A stretch of DNA of 64,000 nucleotides from Enterobacter ludwigii (GTDB lineage Bacteria; Pseudomonadota; Gammaproteobacteria; Enterobacterales; Enterobacteriaceae), in NCBI RefSeq assembly GCF_001750725.1, contig NZ_CP017279.1, positions 3,720,001 to 3,784,000 on the forward strand. The letters are read 5' to 3'. Under the pieces are notes generated by a model. The model saw only the letters and a list, made by a program, of their open reading frames with translations. It was not told where the DNA came from and searched no databases. The translations under genes and the position numbers were made by a program. Numbering within the stretch: the stretch's first letter is position 1; each line of letters begins with the position of its first letter. Of this stretch, positions 44,104 to 53,571 are shown piece after piece.

Positions 44104-44118
44104 CGCTATTAAATAGCG
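44104..44118. promoter_or_regulatory. Palindromic operator upstream of ohr
   Basis: CGCTATT-A-AATAGCG is perfectly symmetric around its central base. It lies in the 84-base ohrR-ohr gap and is the obvious candidate site for OhrR. Confidence 0.55.
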
Positions 44119-44159
44119 TGCGATATATATGGGTAAATAAATACGCGTAAAGTATAGCC

Positions 44160-44612
44160 TTACGCGCGTTGGATCTGTTGTCGCAAACGTTCCAGCTGCT
44201 GCTTAAGTGACAACATGGTCTCAGTATCACACTGGGCGGCGCATCCCACTGCATGGGGGATCCCGGAAGCCTGCTTCTCGAGATGACGTCCCGCATCGCT
44301 CAGGGTGACGGCGACCTGACGCTCGTCTTTACGTGAGCGGTGGCGGTTTATCAGCCCCGCGCTTTCCAGACGCTTCAACAGCGGCGTCAGCGTGGCAGAG
44401 TCAAGGAACAACCGTTCACCGATGTCCGACACCGTAATGTCATCCTGCTCCCACAGCACCAGCATCACCAGGTATTGCGGGTAAGTCAGGTTCAGCGGTG
44501 CCAGCAGTTGCCGGTACAGCTTGTTCAGCGCCAGATTTGCTGAATAGAGAGCAAAGCAGAGCTGGTTATCCAGCAGGAGCGCAGCGGTCGTGTCGTTCGT
44601 TTTCGCGTTCAT
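44160..44612 (-). CDS. ohrR: Organic peroxide-sensing MarR-type repressor OhrR
   Basis: The product has 150 residues. The redox-active N-terminal Cys is C19 in [15 protein letters not shown], the hallmark of OhrR. The winged helix follows: [59 protein letters not shown]. Two more Cys residues (GCAAQCD near 123-128) could resolve the sulfenic acid, as in two-Cys OhrR proteins. Oxidation would release DNA and induce ohr, which lies 84 bases downstream on the same strand. Confidence 0.92.
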   Translation of the reverse strand: MNAKTNDTTAALLLDNQLCFALYSANLALNKLYRQLLAPLNLTYPQYLVMLVLWEQDDITVSDIGERLFLDSATLTPLLKRLESAGLINRHRSRKDERQVAVTLSDAGRHLEKQASGIPHAVGCAAQCDTETMLSLKQQLERLRQQIQRA

Positions 44613-44653
44613 GAGATGAATATAGATAGTGTACGATTTAATTGCAAGCTATT

Positions 44654-45295
44654 TTATGGGCAGGTATAGCGGAGCGCCACCTGAACGGCCATTTTGCGGT
44701 AGTGCTGGCGCTGTGCCTGTTCGTCCGCACCTTCTTCAAACAGCAGGGTGAAGGTGTAGCTGTTGGCAACGTAGTGGAAGCTGAAACTGCTGATCAAACG
44801 ATGCAGATCGCGGGCTTCAACCGTCTGATTGAACAACTGCTTTTCTTTCCCACGACGGAGGATCGCTTCCAGCAGATCAAGCGCGCTGCGGTTGACCTGG
44901 CGGAGGTAGCTGGACTGCTGCATAAAACGGCCACGCTGCATGTTTTCCATGCAGATAATGCGGATGTAATCCGGGTGGTCGGCATGGTAGTCAAAGGTGG
45001 CTTCAACCAGATGAACCAGTGCTTCGACAGGGGGCATTCCCGCCAGGCTGAGCGCCTGTTCACTGGCGCGGATCTGGGTGTAAACATACTCCAGTACGAG
45101 AAGATACAGGTTCTCTTTGTTTTTGAAGTGGTAAACAACCATGCGTTTGGTGGTGCCGGCTTTCTCCGCAATTTGTTCCATGCGGGCACCGTTCAACCCG
45201 TATTCGGCAAACAGCGTGATAGCGCTCTGAAAGATTTTCTCTTTCAGGCTGGATTCTTCATTGTGCTCGGGGAGTTCGCTGCCTGGGTTAGCCAC
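44654..45295 (-). CDS. TetR family transcriptional regulator
   Basis: The product has 213 residues from a GTG start behind AAGGAAAGGAT. The N-terminal helix-turn-helix (about 18-65) reads KIFQSAITLFAEYGLNGARMEQIAEKAGTTKRMVVYHFKNKENLYLLVLEYVY. The C-terminal part resembles the RutR/YcfQ-like TetR_C6 group (YHADHPDYIRIICMENMQRGRFMQQS). No enzyme or transporter gene lies next to it on a divergent strand, so its target is not clear from context. It is tandem with, but separate from, ohrR and yjjB. Confidence 0.85.
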   Translation of the reverse strand: MANPGSELPEHNEESSLKEKIFQSAITLFAEYGLNGARMEQIAEKAGTTKRMVVYHFKNKENLYLLVLEYVYTQIRASEQALSLAGMPPVEALVHLVEATFDYHADHPDYIRIICMENMQRGRFMQQSSYLRQVNRSALDLLEAILRRGKEKQLFNQTVEARDLHRLISSFSFHYVANSYTFTLLFEEGADEQAQRQHYRKMAVQVALRYTCP

Positions 45296-45362
45296 ATCCT
45301 TTCCTTATCGTCACCAAACGGATTGGAGTGATTATCCTCACGGCAGCGTAATAACACAAATC

Positions 45363-46603
<1,241 letters not shown>

Positions 46604-47014
46604 GTCATGTCCTGAAGAGAAGGTGAATAGCTTGCCTGTTGGCCCGTCATGCTTACTTTTAGCACAAACTGCAGTGCCTCTAGCTGTGGGTCAGATCAAG
46701 ATTTATGCAAACAGTTGCGGGCTGTCTGGCGGCGGGATGCGGTTTTGGGCCATAAATATGATGAATTATTAATTGAGAAATATAAGATATTTATATTTAG
46801 TTTTACTAAGTTTATATTTTAATTATTTTAAGGCCTTTATAATTAAATTTATCTGTGCTTTGTGAGATATTACCGCTGTTTTAGGCATTTCTTAAATGAA
46901 GCACACATCTCATCTTCTGCTTGTATTAATCAGTTTTACACTCAGGGACGAATACACTTATACCTTGATGCGTTTTAACGTTACTCATCATATGAAAATG
47001 GACACGGAGGGTCT
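46604..47014. other. 411-base AT-rich divergent region between yjjP and yjjQ
   Basis: The stretch 46760-46860 is almost all A and T (for example ATATTTATATTTAG and TTATATTTTAATTATTTTAA). In E. coli the yjjQ-bglJ promoter is silenced by H-NS and opened by LeuO, and this composition fits. I see no gene in it. Confidence 0.6.
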
Positions 47015-47752
47015 ATGTCGTCATTGAATGGTAAACATGGCGTCGTCATTAGCAGGATACCCGTAATGCAAAACGGGTTGGGGGGCGTGATGACACGCCA
47101 TTTTGCCGATTTTGATTTAACGTTTTGCCGTTCGCTGCAGGAATTAACCCTGCTGCAGTTACGGCGTGCAGACGTCATTATCGCTGATATTTCAGGTGAA
47201 TACAGGAATCCTCGGGGCACGCTCGAAGAATATTACGGTTTATTAAATCAATATCGGGATATTCACTGGATTTTTTTAGTCTCCCGACCGCTTTACCCTA
47301 TTGCCGTTGAGCTGCTTATGCGTCCGGAAAGCACGTTGCTTTCTGATATGGAGCCGATAGAAGGCGTAATTAACGCCATCCGTGCAGGCAGTGAACGGGC
47401 AGAGCGGATAAGCCAGACGTTATTAACGCCCGAGCCTGCCTGTAACGATGATGAAGACGACCGCGTCATTGCGCTCACTCACTCTGAACGCAAGGTATTG
47501 CGTCTGTTAGGCAAGGGCTGGGGGATTAACCAAATTGCCACTTTGCTCAAGAAGAGCAATAAAACGATCAGTGCACAGAAAAACAGTGCGATGCGACGGT
47601 TGTCATTACGGAGTAATGCCGATCTGTACGCCTGGATCAACAGTACTCAGGGATTGAGAGAGCTGAGTTTAATGTCAGCCTATGGAGAGTTCGAGGAATG
47701 GATAAAACCGGTTCAACAAGACATATTGCCGTCATCGAAAATTGCGCGATGA
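47015..47752 (+). CDS. yjjQ: LuxR-type transcriptional regulator YjjQ
   Basis: The product has 245 residues. The first part is a degenerate receiver-like domain; the C-terminal LuxR helix-turn-helix (about 150-205) reads [57 protein letters not shown], nearly the same as E. coli YjjQ. YjjQ represses flagellar and other surface genes in E. coli. CGGAGGGTCT is the ribosome site. The gene overlaps bglJ by 55 bases, more than usual, so bglJ translation probably depends on it. Confidence 0.93.
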   Translation: MSSLNGKHGVVISRIPVMQNGLGGVMTRHFADFDLTFCRSLQELTLLQLRRADVIIADISGEYRNPRGTLEEYYGLLNQYRDIHWIFLVSRPLYPIAVELLMRPESTLLSDMEPIEGVINAIRAGSERAERISQTLLTPEPACNDDEDDRVIALTHSERKVLRLLGKGWGINQIATLLKKSNKTISAQKNSAMRRLSLRSNADLYAWINSTQGLRELSLMSAYGEFEEWIKPVQQDILPSSKIAR

Positions 47753-48384
47753 GTGCCGTCGGGCTGGAGCACCTGTTTGCGCTGCCCACGCTCAGCCATT
47801 ATCAACTGCACATGTTCAGTGAGTTTGACTGCTTTAAGAAGGCGCTTCCTCATGTCTCTTTTTTCTCGCTGATCTATTCACTTTCTGATGCGCGAGAAGA
47901 GCGTCGAAACTGCCTGGCATCCCTGCGGGATCTCGCATTTACGCATAATCATATTCAGCGCATCATCCTGGCGGCAGATGAAATGGAAGCGCGGTTAATC
48001 AGCCATCTTTCCCCTTCACGCCTTCACGGTGTCGTCAGTAAATCGGTGTCGCTCGACCGCCTGCAGGAGGAACTGCTGGTGTTGCTGAGTGAAACGCTGC
48101 ACATCAATGACAATATGCTCAACCACTGGTACAAGAGTCAAAACAGGATGTTAAGCCCAACGGAGCGGGCGATTTTGCGGTATATGTCCTGCGGGTTTTC
48201 TATTCCTGAAATCGCCGCGCAGCTTGAGCGCAATATTAAGACCATCCGGGCGCACAAGTTTAATGCGATGGTGAAGCTTGGGGTCAATTCTGACGTGGGA
48301 CTGCTTGATGCGGCAGATATTCTGACTCATCTCCCGGCCCGGGATCCGCGAACATCAGTATTAAGCCAGCCGACATTTTTATAA
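47698..48384 (+). CDS. bglJ: LuxR-type transcriptional regulator BglJ
   Basis: The product has 228 residues. The N-terminal receiver-like half ([22 protein letters not shown]) lacks a clear phosphorylation Asp. The C-terminal helix-turn-helix [45 protein letters not shown] is almost identical to E. coli BglJ. BglJ pairs with RcsB to relieve H-NS silencing of bgl and leuO. The ATG lies inside the 3' end of yjjQ; GAGAGTTCGAGGA provides the ribosome site. Confidence 0.93.
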   Translation: MDKTGSTRHIAVIENCAMSAVGLEHLFALPTLSHYQLHMFSEFDCFKKALPHVSFFSLIYSLSDAREERRNCLASLRDLAFTHNHIQRIILAADEMEARLISHLSPSRLHGVVSKSVSLDRLQEELLVLLSETLHINDNMLNHWYKSQNRMLSPTERAILRYMSCGFSIPEIAAQLERNIKTIRAHKFNAMVKLGVNSDVGLLDAADILTHLPARDPRTSVLSQPTFL

Positions 48385-48422
48385 GCTGATATCTGTGCGC
48401 CAGACAGGCTCTGGCGCCTCAT

Positions 48423-48881
48423 TCAGATGCAAACATCCACCCATTTTGCGGACGTCAGTTCTGCCATTCTGTCTGGTGAAATACGCACGGCACTGTGAAT
48501 TGCACCCGCGGCCGGCAGCACTTCAGCATACTGCTTCAGTGAAATATCGCAATAAACCGCGAGCGGATTTTCCAGCCCAAACGGGCACACGCCGCCAACA
48601 GGATGACCCGTGATGGTCACCACTTCATCACAACTGAGCATGCGTGCTTTTGCGCCAAACGTGTCTTTCAGTTTTTTATTATCCAGACGCGCATCACCTT
48701 TCGCGACCACCAGAATGACGTCATTTTTAACCTTCAACGACAGCGTCTTGGCGATTTGTCCCGGCTCAACACGATGGGCGGCAGCAGCCAACGCAACGGT
48801 TGCGGTACTCTGGCTAAGTTCAATAACCTCTATATCCGGAGCGTTGTCGGCAAAAAACTGCTGTACAGACTGCAAACTCAT
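48423..48881 (-). CDS. YbaK/EbsC family protein (aminoacyl-tRNA deacylase-like)
   Basis: The product has 152 residues and reads as one YbaK/ProX domain. Motifs include HRVEPGQIAKTLSLKVKNDVILVVAKGDARLDNKKLKDTFGAKARM, with the catalytic-type Lys in AKTL, then GHPVGGVCPFGLE and the end TSAKWVDV. Members remove wrong amino acids from tRNA; this sub-type is close to the free-standing ProXp-like proteins. The exact tRNA is not evident. It stands alone, 38 bases after bglJ and convergent to it. GGAGGAAACA is the ribosome site. Confidence 0.85.
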   Translation of the reverse strand: MSLQSVQQFFADNAPDIEVIELSQSTATVALAAAAHRVEPGQIAKTLSLKVKNDVILVVAKGDARLDNKKLKDTFGAKARMLSCDEVVTITGHPVGGVCPFGLENPLAVYCDISLKQYAEVLPAAGAIHSAVRISPDRMAELTSAKWVDVCI

Positions 48882-49088
48882 TGTTTCCTCCTGACAAATA
48901 TCCCGCGTAATCTGTCATAAGAATTTATGCTCTGTAAATATCTCTTCAGTAACAAATATCCCACACGGTCGATTTCTGGATCGCCTTCACATTCACAGAA
49001 ACCGGTTACAGTAACCGGTTGCAGACCGTGAGTGAGAGATTAATACTGACTATGTAACGTCCCCTGTATCCAATAATAAGAGCTAAAT

Positions 49089-49196
49089 ATGAAACCATTC
49101 CGTCTGAGCAGTACCGCTGGTAAACGCGCCGGCAAGGTTGTGAAGGTGATGTATGGACCAACGTATGGCGTGAATGCGCCCGTCATAAACGTCTGA
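49089..49196 (+). CDS. Possible 35-residue basic peptide upstream of the EIIC gene
   Basis: The frame begins MKPFRLSSTAGKRAGKVVKV and has 35 residues, then stops 13 bases before the EIIC start. It is rich in Lys, Arg and Val, with no membrane helix. AAGAG lies 6 bases before the ATG, a fair ribosome site. Its length, strand and spacing suggest a leader peptide or small protein co-transcribed with EIIC. I do not recognise it. A chance frame remains possible. Confidence 0.4.
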   Translation: MKPFRLSSTAGKRAGKVVKVMYGPTYGVNAPVINV

Positions 49197-49209
49197 AAGG
49201 AGATCTGCT

Positions 49210-50556
49210 ATGTCTGCCAACCATGCTGCGTTTAATCTGATATTTCGTTTTGTAGAAAATTACGTCAGCCCGATTGCCGGGCGGATCTCCTCCCAGCGTC
49301 ATGTTATGGCTATTCGTGATGGCTTTATCTCCGCGATGCCGTTCATGATTGTGGGTTCATTTTTACTCGTCTTCGCGTATCCACCGTTTTCGCCTGATAC
49401 CACCTGGGGTTTCGCGCGCGCCTGGCTGGACATGGCGAAGCAATTTGAAGGTCAGATCCTCACGCCGTTTGATATGACCATGGGCGTTATGTCCCTGTAT
49501 ATCTGCGCGGCCATTGCCTATAACCTTGGCAAACACTATGTCAAATCGCATCAGTTAGACCCGTTTATGTGCGCCATGCTGTCGCTGATGGCGTTTCTGC
49601 TGGTCGCGGCGCCGAAAACCAAAGGCACGCTTCCGGTCGACAGCCTCGGCGGGACAGGCATTTTTACCGCGATTCTGGTGGCTATCTACTGCGTTGAGAT
49701 GATGCGTTTTCTCAAAGCGCATAACATCGGGATCCGTCTGCCGGACCAGGTTCCGCCGATGATCAAAAACTCCTTTGATCTGTTGATCCCGGTGCTGGTG
49801 GTGGTGTTGACGCTTTACCCGCTGAGTCTGGTGATTCAGTCTGAGTTTGGCATGCTGATCCCGCAGGCGATTATGTCTGTCTTCAAACCGCTGGTTTCCG
49901 CCGCAGACTCCCTGCCGGCAATCCTGCTGGCGGTGTTGATTGGGCATTTGCTGTGGTTCGCCGGGATCCACGGTGCCGCGATTGTCTCCGGGATGTTGCA
50001 GATGTTCTGGCTGACCAACCTGGGCGCTAACCAGACCGCGCTGGCCGCCAGCCAGCCGCTGCCGCATATTTTTATGGAAGCGTTCTGGACGTTCTTTATC
50101 GTCATCGGGGGGTCAGGTGCCACGATGGGGCTGGTGTTCTGCTACCTGCGCAGCCGCTCCGCTCATCTGCGTTCTATCGGCCGCCTGAGCGTGGTGCCAA
50201 GCCTCTTTAACATCAACGAACCCGTTATTTTCGGTACGCCAATTGTCATGAACCCGGTGTTCTTTATTCCGTTCCTGCTGGCACCCATGGTTAACGCCGT
50301 GCTGGCCTGGTCGGCGATGAAGTTCGATCTGATTGGCCGCGTGATCTCCGTTGTGCCGTGGACGGCACCTGCACCGGTAGGTGCCGCATGGGCGCTGGGC
50401 TGGGATTTCCGTGCAGCCATTCTGGTGGTGGTCCTGGCGTGCGTATCGGCCATCATCTACTTCCCGTTCTTTAAAGTGTATGAGAAGCAGCTGCTGGAGC
50501 AGGAAGCGGAAGAAGCGCAACGTAATGCGGAAGAGGAAAATCAGCAGATAGCGTGA
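49210..50556 (+). CDS. PTS sugar transporter EIIC, lactose/cellobiose family (orphan)
   Basis: The product has 448 residues with about ten hydrophobic helices. Key family pieces are the RDGFISAMPFMIVGSFLLVFAYPP entry near 36-60, the conserved LLWFAGIHGA (with His) near 250, and FNINEPVIFGTPI near 330, which holds the sugar-site Glu. It resembles ChbC/CelB, which take up beta-glucosides such as cellobiose or chitobiose. No EIIA or EIIB gene is near, so it must borrow these subunits or act on its own. AAGGAGATCTGCT is the ribosome site. Confidence 0.88.
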   Translation: MSANHAAFNLIFRFVENYVSPIAGRISSQRHVMAIRDGFISAMPFMIVGSFLLVFAYPPFSPDTTWGFARAWLDMAKQFEGQILTPFDMTMGVMSLYICAAIAYNLGKHYVKSHQLDPFMCAMLSLMAFLLVAAPKTKGTLPVDSLGGTGIFTAILVAIYCVEMMRFLKAHNIGIRLPDQVPPMIKNSFDLLIPVLVVVLTLYPLSLVIQSEFGMLIPQAIMSVFKPLVSAADSLPAILLAVLIGHLLWFAGIHGAAIVSGMLQMFWLTNLGANQTALAASQPLPHIFMEAFWTFFIVIGGSGATMGLVFCYLRSRSAHLRSIGRLSVVPSLFNINEPVIFGTPIVMNPVFFIPFLLAPMVNAVLAWSAMKFDLIGRVISVVPWTAPAPVGAAWALGWDFRAAILVVVLACVSAIIYFPFFKVYEKQLLEQEAEEAQRNAEEENQQIA

Positions 50557-50564
50557 GAAACGGG

Positions 50565-50593
50565 TGCCGGGTCAGCGTTAATGCGGCCCGGCA
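50565..50593. repeat. REP-like palindrome between EIIC and fhuF
   Basis: TGCCGGG (50565-50571) and CCCGGCA (50587-50593) flank a short core between two convergent genes. Confidence 0.55.
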
Positions 50594-50603
50594 ACACCTG
50601 ACC

Positions 50604-51392
50604 TTACTTGAGCGTACAATCTCCACACTGCTGAACGTCCGGCAGGCGATAACGCTGGCAGCAGGTGCGACGAACCAGAAGCCCGTCACGAAGGACCACG
50701 GTGCGGAATAACGGGTTATCGCGACCATCGGAAAGCTGTTTTGCAAAGAAACAGGACTGGCGCAGGGCCTCGACCTTCTCATCACCGAGCAGAGGTTTCA
50801 TTTCCGTCAAATACCAGTGGATTAAATACCCGGTATTGCTCCAGATAAGCTTCCCGTTGATTTCCCCCGTCTCTTCCAGCGCATCCACTACCGGGATCAG
50901 GGCGCGAGTAATGAGTTGCTCCATACGTTCCTGAGCAGAGAGGTGCTCTGCGTTCTGGTCTTCGTGGAGATCAATCCAGAAACAGGCCGCACGGCCGGTC
51001 TCGTGGAACTCGACATGAAAATATTCAGGGGAGAGTTCCAGCATGCCCTTTTGTGTGAGCAGCGCCAGCATGAGTGGGGGCACCATCAGCCCGATATACC
51101 ACTGCGCCCAGAGGGAGAGCAGGGGTTTATTTTCCCGCGTAAGGGTCGGTTGATTGCGATAGATATGGTCGGAATAGGTTGCCAGCAACGACTGCAGTGT
51201 CGACGGCTGTCGCCACTCTTCCAGCGTCATGGCGTGGTGCGGGTGCGCTTCATCCAGCCTGATAAAGTCCAGCAGGTGGGCGCGGGTTTTAGCGATCTTA
51301 TCCCTGATGGCATCCGCAAGCGAAACATTCCCGGTGGGGAGGCGGGCTCTCCAGAGAAGGGGTTCAACGATTTGTGCGGTATGAGTGGCCAT
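50604..51392 (-). CDS. fhuF: Siderophore-iron reductase FhuF
   Basis: The product has 262 residues, as E. coli FhuF. The C-terminal 2Fe-2S motif is intact: CC-x10-C-x-x-C in RRTCCQRYRLPDVQQCGDC. FhuF reduces ferric hydroxamate siderophores in the cytoplasm to release iron, which fits the FhuA/FoxA-type receptor at the window's left end. A Fur box lies 18 bases upstream of the start codon. The ribosome site is weak (TATCTCTACT). Confidence 0.95.
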   Translation of the reverse strand: MATHTAQIVEPLLWRARLPTGNVSLADAIRDKIAKTRAHLLDFIRLDEAHPHHAMTLEEWRQPSTLQSLLATYSDHIYRNQPTLTRENKPLLSLWAQWYIGLMVPPLMLALLTQKGMLELSPEYFHVEFHETGRAACFWIDLHEDQNAEHLSAQERMEQLITRALIPVVDALEETGEINGKLIWSNTGYLIHWYLTEMKPLLGDEKVEALRQSCFFAKQLSDGRDNPLFRTVVLRDGLLVRRTCCQRYRLPDVQQCGDCTLK

Positions 51393-51409
51393 AGTAGAGA
51401 TACAAATCT

Positions 51410-51430
51410 AAATGATAATGATTGCCAATC
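51410..51430. promoter_or_regulatory. Fur box of fhuF
   Basis: The core AAATGATAATGATTGCCAA matches the first ten bases of the GATAATGATAATCATTATC consensus well and the rest partly. It lies just upstream of fhuF, which is Fur-repressed in E. coli. Confidence 0.75.
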
Positions 51431-51486
51431 CTAACTATTGCTCATACCGATGGCAAGACTTTTGTCCGCGTTATATGACGCCGCGC

Positions 51487-52551
51487 TTACGCGGTCTGAA
51501 GCTCTTCGCTCAGCAGGATGTTATTGCGCCCCATATGCTTTGCTTCGTAGAGGGCTTTGTCCGCTTTCTCCAGTGCGCCTTCGGCGTCTTCATCCTCAAA
51601 AATGGCAATTCCAATGCTGATGGTGACGTTTGTCGCCACGCTTTCATTGAACATATGCGGGATTTTTAAATCGTAGACTTTCTGGCGGATCCGCTCTGCC
51701 GTCTGGCGGGCATGCTCGAGAGAAATATTGGTCAGCAGAACCATAAATTCTTCCCCGCCGAAGCGCGCCACAATATCGCGTGAACGCACGGCATCACGGA
51801 TGGCAGCAGAGACACGGATCAGCGCCTGGTCGCCCATCATATGGCCGTAGTGGTCGTTGTAGGCTTTAAAGTGGTCAATATCCATCAGCAGGACAAAGTG
51901 CTCGCCGTTCTCCACTGCCGGAAGATTCTCCAGCCGGCTTTGCAGTCCGCGACGGTTATAAAGGCCGGTAAGCGGGTCCATCATGCTCAGATCGGTGAGG
52001 GTCTCACGCTCCTCCAGCAAACGGGAGAGCAGTTCCTGCGCGAAGCGGTCATTACGTCTTTGCAAAATGTTATGAATCGCAATTGCTACCACAGGAAGTG
52101 CGAAAGAATAGGTCATTCTCAGCCATATATCATGATTACTTAACCACAGGCAGACAATAAAGGTGGGGAAGGAGTGCAGCGTAAATGCTTTGATATTACT
52201 GGCGAAGGCCAGCGTACCAATAAACAGTACCGTTAATAATGCCATGATCAAATAGGTCGCCTGATCGTGGGTAATTAACGAAAATTTCGAGGCCACCTGC
52301 CACGCCCATAAAATACCGAAGATCGCTGAAACGGCAGGAATATTTACCTTGCGGGTTCTCTTTTTCCAGTGCCAGACGAGCAGCCCGGTGCTGATAACAA
52401 AAATAGAAATCAGGGGGACTGATAACAGGCGAATAGAATAGAGCGGGTTTGTTACCGAGAACACAGCTGAGGTCGCGTTCAGAAATAAAAATAAACGTAA
52501 CGATAATTGATATTTACTGTGGACCAAAGACCGCCAGGATTGTGATGTCAT
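51487..52551 (-). CDS. Membrane-bound diguanylate cyclase (GGDEF domain)
   Basis: The product has 354 residues. The first 170 or so hold five or six hydrophobic helices, forming an unassigned membrane sensor. The GGDEF domain (about 185-350) has DPLTGLYNRRGLQSRLE, the metal Asp in LLMDIDHFKAYNDHYGH and the active signature RFGGEEF. An RxxD inhibitory site is not obvious. It should make c-di-GMP from two GTP and promote sessile behaviour. It lies between fhuF and yjjZ, which are adjacent in K-12. Confidence 0.9.
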   Translation of the reverse strand: MTSQSWRSLVHSKYQLSLRLFLFLNATSAVFSVTNPLYSIRLLSVPLISIFVISTGLLVWHWKKRTRKVNIPAVSAIFGILWAWQVASKFSLITHDQATYLIMALLTVLFIGTLAFASNIKAFTLHSFPTFIVCLWLSNHDIWLRMTYSFALPVVAIAIHNILQRRNDRFAQELLSRLLEERETLTDLSMMDPLTGLYNRRGLQSRLENLPAVENGEHFVLLMDIDHFKAYNDHYGHMMGDQALIRVSAAIRDAVRSRDIVARFGGEEFMVLLTNISLEHARQTAERIRQKVYDLKIPHMFNESVATNVTISIGIAIFEDEDAEGALEKADKALYEAKHMGRNNILLSEELQTA

Positions 52552-52768
52552 AGTAGTGCGTTTTTATTAATATTTAATTAAAACAGGTAAATAGGTGTTG
52601 TTTCGCAATGAAAGATGCAAAAAACTCAAAGAGTAATTATCAGAAAAACTTTAGGTCTAGTTAACAGGTGAGCAATTTATCACCTTAGGCATTTCCTGTC
52701 ATTACAGGAAAGGTAAAGGGGGATAGTTTTTGATTAATCGTGCTGACAAATGATAACTGATATCATAT

Positions 52769-52787
52769 GATATTGGTTATCATTATC
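52769..52787. promoter_or_regulatory. Fur box of yjjZ
   Basis: On the minus strand GATAATGATAACCAATATC matches the 19-bp Fur consensus at 17 positions. It lies 18 bases before the yjjZ start codon. Confidence 0.85.
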
Positions 52788-52805
52788 AGTGTGAGAGGGC
52801 GAACC

Positions 52806-53036
52806 ATGTTGAACAGGGCGCTGGGAAGTGGTTGGGGAGTGTTACTGCCGGGGGCGATTCTTGGCGGTCTGATGTTTGCCGATCTCTCCATTGATGTTTG
52901 GAAAGCGCTCATTGTGTCAGGACTGTTAGTGACGTCAGGGATGATCTGGCATAAACAGCTGCGCCACTTTGTGTTACTGCCGTCATGCGTAGCACTGGTC
53001 AGTGGAATTCTGGTGATACTGATGAGTTTGAAATAA
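52806..53036 (+). CDS. yjjZ: DUF1435 small membrane protein YjjZ
   Basis: The product has 76 residues. The start at 52806 follows GAGAGGGCGAACC; a 13-codon extension overlaps the Fur box. Two or three hydrophobic segments are visible (GVLLPGAILGGLMFADLS, ALIVSGLLVTSGMIW, FVLLPSCVALVSGILVILMSL). It is the DUF1435 family, called YjjZ in E. coli, where it also follows fhuF. The near-perfect Fur box implies iron-controlled expression. The function is unknown. Confidence 0.85.
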   Translation: MLNRALGSGWGVLLPGAILGGLMFADLSIDVWKALIVSGLLVTSGMIWHKQLRHFVLLPSCVALVSGILVILMSLK

Positions 53037-53076
53037 GCGGAAAGCGAGAAGAACGTCAGAAAGGATGTAAGATAAT

Positions 53077-53163
53077 TGGTGCGAGGGGGGGGACTTGAAC
53101 CCCCACGTCCGTAAGGACACTAACACCTGAAGCTAGCGCGTCTACCAATTCCGCCACCTTCGC
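53077..53163 (-). tRNA. leuV: tRNA-Leu(CAG)
   Basis: The 87-base gene has an encoded CCA end, a class II long variable arm (GTCC-TTAC-GGAC) and anticodon CAG in the loop CTTCAGG. It is the distal copy of a three-gene array on the minus strand; the symbol is given by position as in E. coli leuQPV. Confidence 0.97.
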
Positions 53164-53195
53164 ACAGTCATCTTACTTTTTTGATATCGCCTCGT

Positions 53196-53282
53196 TGGTG
53201 CGAGGGGGGGGACTTGAACCCCCACGTCCGTAAGAACACTAACACCTGAAGCTAGCGCGTCTACCAATTCCGCCACCTTCGC
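53196..53282 (-). tRNA. leuP: tRNA-Leu(CAG)
   Basis: The gene is identical to its two neighbours except for one base in the variable arm (GTTC-TTAC-GGAC), which turns a C-G pair into a U-G wobble. CCA is encoded and the anticodon is CAG. It is the middle gene of the array. Confidence 0.97.
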
Positions 53283-53310
53283 CCAGTGCGAGCAATATCA
53301 ACGTGATTTA

Positions 53311-53397
53311 TGGTGCGAGGGGGGGGACTTGAACCCCCACGTCCGTAAGGACACTAACACCTGAAGCTAGCGCGTCTACCAATTCCGCCACCTTCGC
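53311..53397 (-). tRNA. leuQ: tRNA-Leu(CAG)
   Basis: The gene is an 87-base copy identical to leuV, with encoded CCA and anticodon CAG. It is nearest to the promoter at 53439-53466. Confidence 0.97.
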
Positions 53398-53438
53398 ATA
53401 CCATCGACACTGTAAAAGTATCGTAACCACGGAGGCGC

Positions 53439-53466
53439 ATTCTAGATGTTTTCAGCTTTACGTCAA
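53439..53466 (-). promoter_or_regulatory. Promoter of the tRNA-Leu array
   Basis: On the minus strand TTGACG, a 16-base spacer and TAGAAT are followed by a GC-rich discriminator (GCGCCTCC). This layout is typical of stringently controlled stable RNA promoters. Confidence 0.8.
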
Positions 53467-53527
53467 CAGAAAAATGCGCACGCTGTTTTGATTGCTGCAA
53501 AAATGGCCGATGGTAGCGCCCGGTTTT

Positions 53528-53554
53528 GCCGGATAGCGGTTACGCGTATCCGGC
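53528..53554. repeat. REP element between leuQ and rsmC
   Basis: GCCGGATA and TATCCGGC flank GCGGTTACGCG, the standard enterobacterial REP form. It lies 3' of rsmC and upstream of the tRNA promoter. Confidence 0.8.
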
Positions 53555-53571
53555 CTGCCAGATAAGGAGGA

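Noticed and set aside
46604..47014. Horizontally acquired gene remnant in the AT-rich gap
   Set aside because: No frame or remnant is visible; low GC there fits an H-NS-silenced promoter region as in E. coli yjjQ-bglJ.
53077..53397. CRISPR-like array
   Set aside because: The regularly spaced repeats are complete tRNA-Leu genes with CCA ends and cloverleaf pairing.
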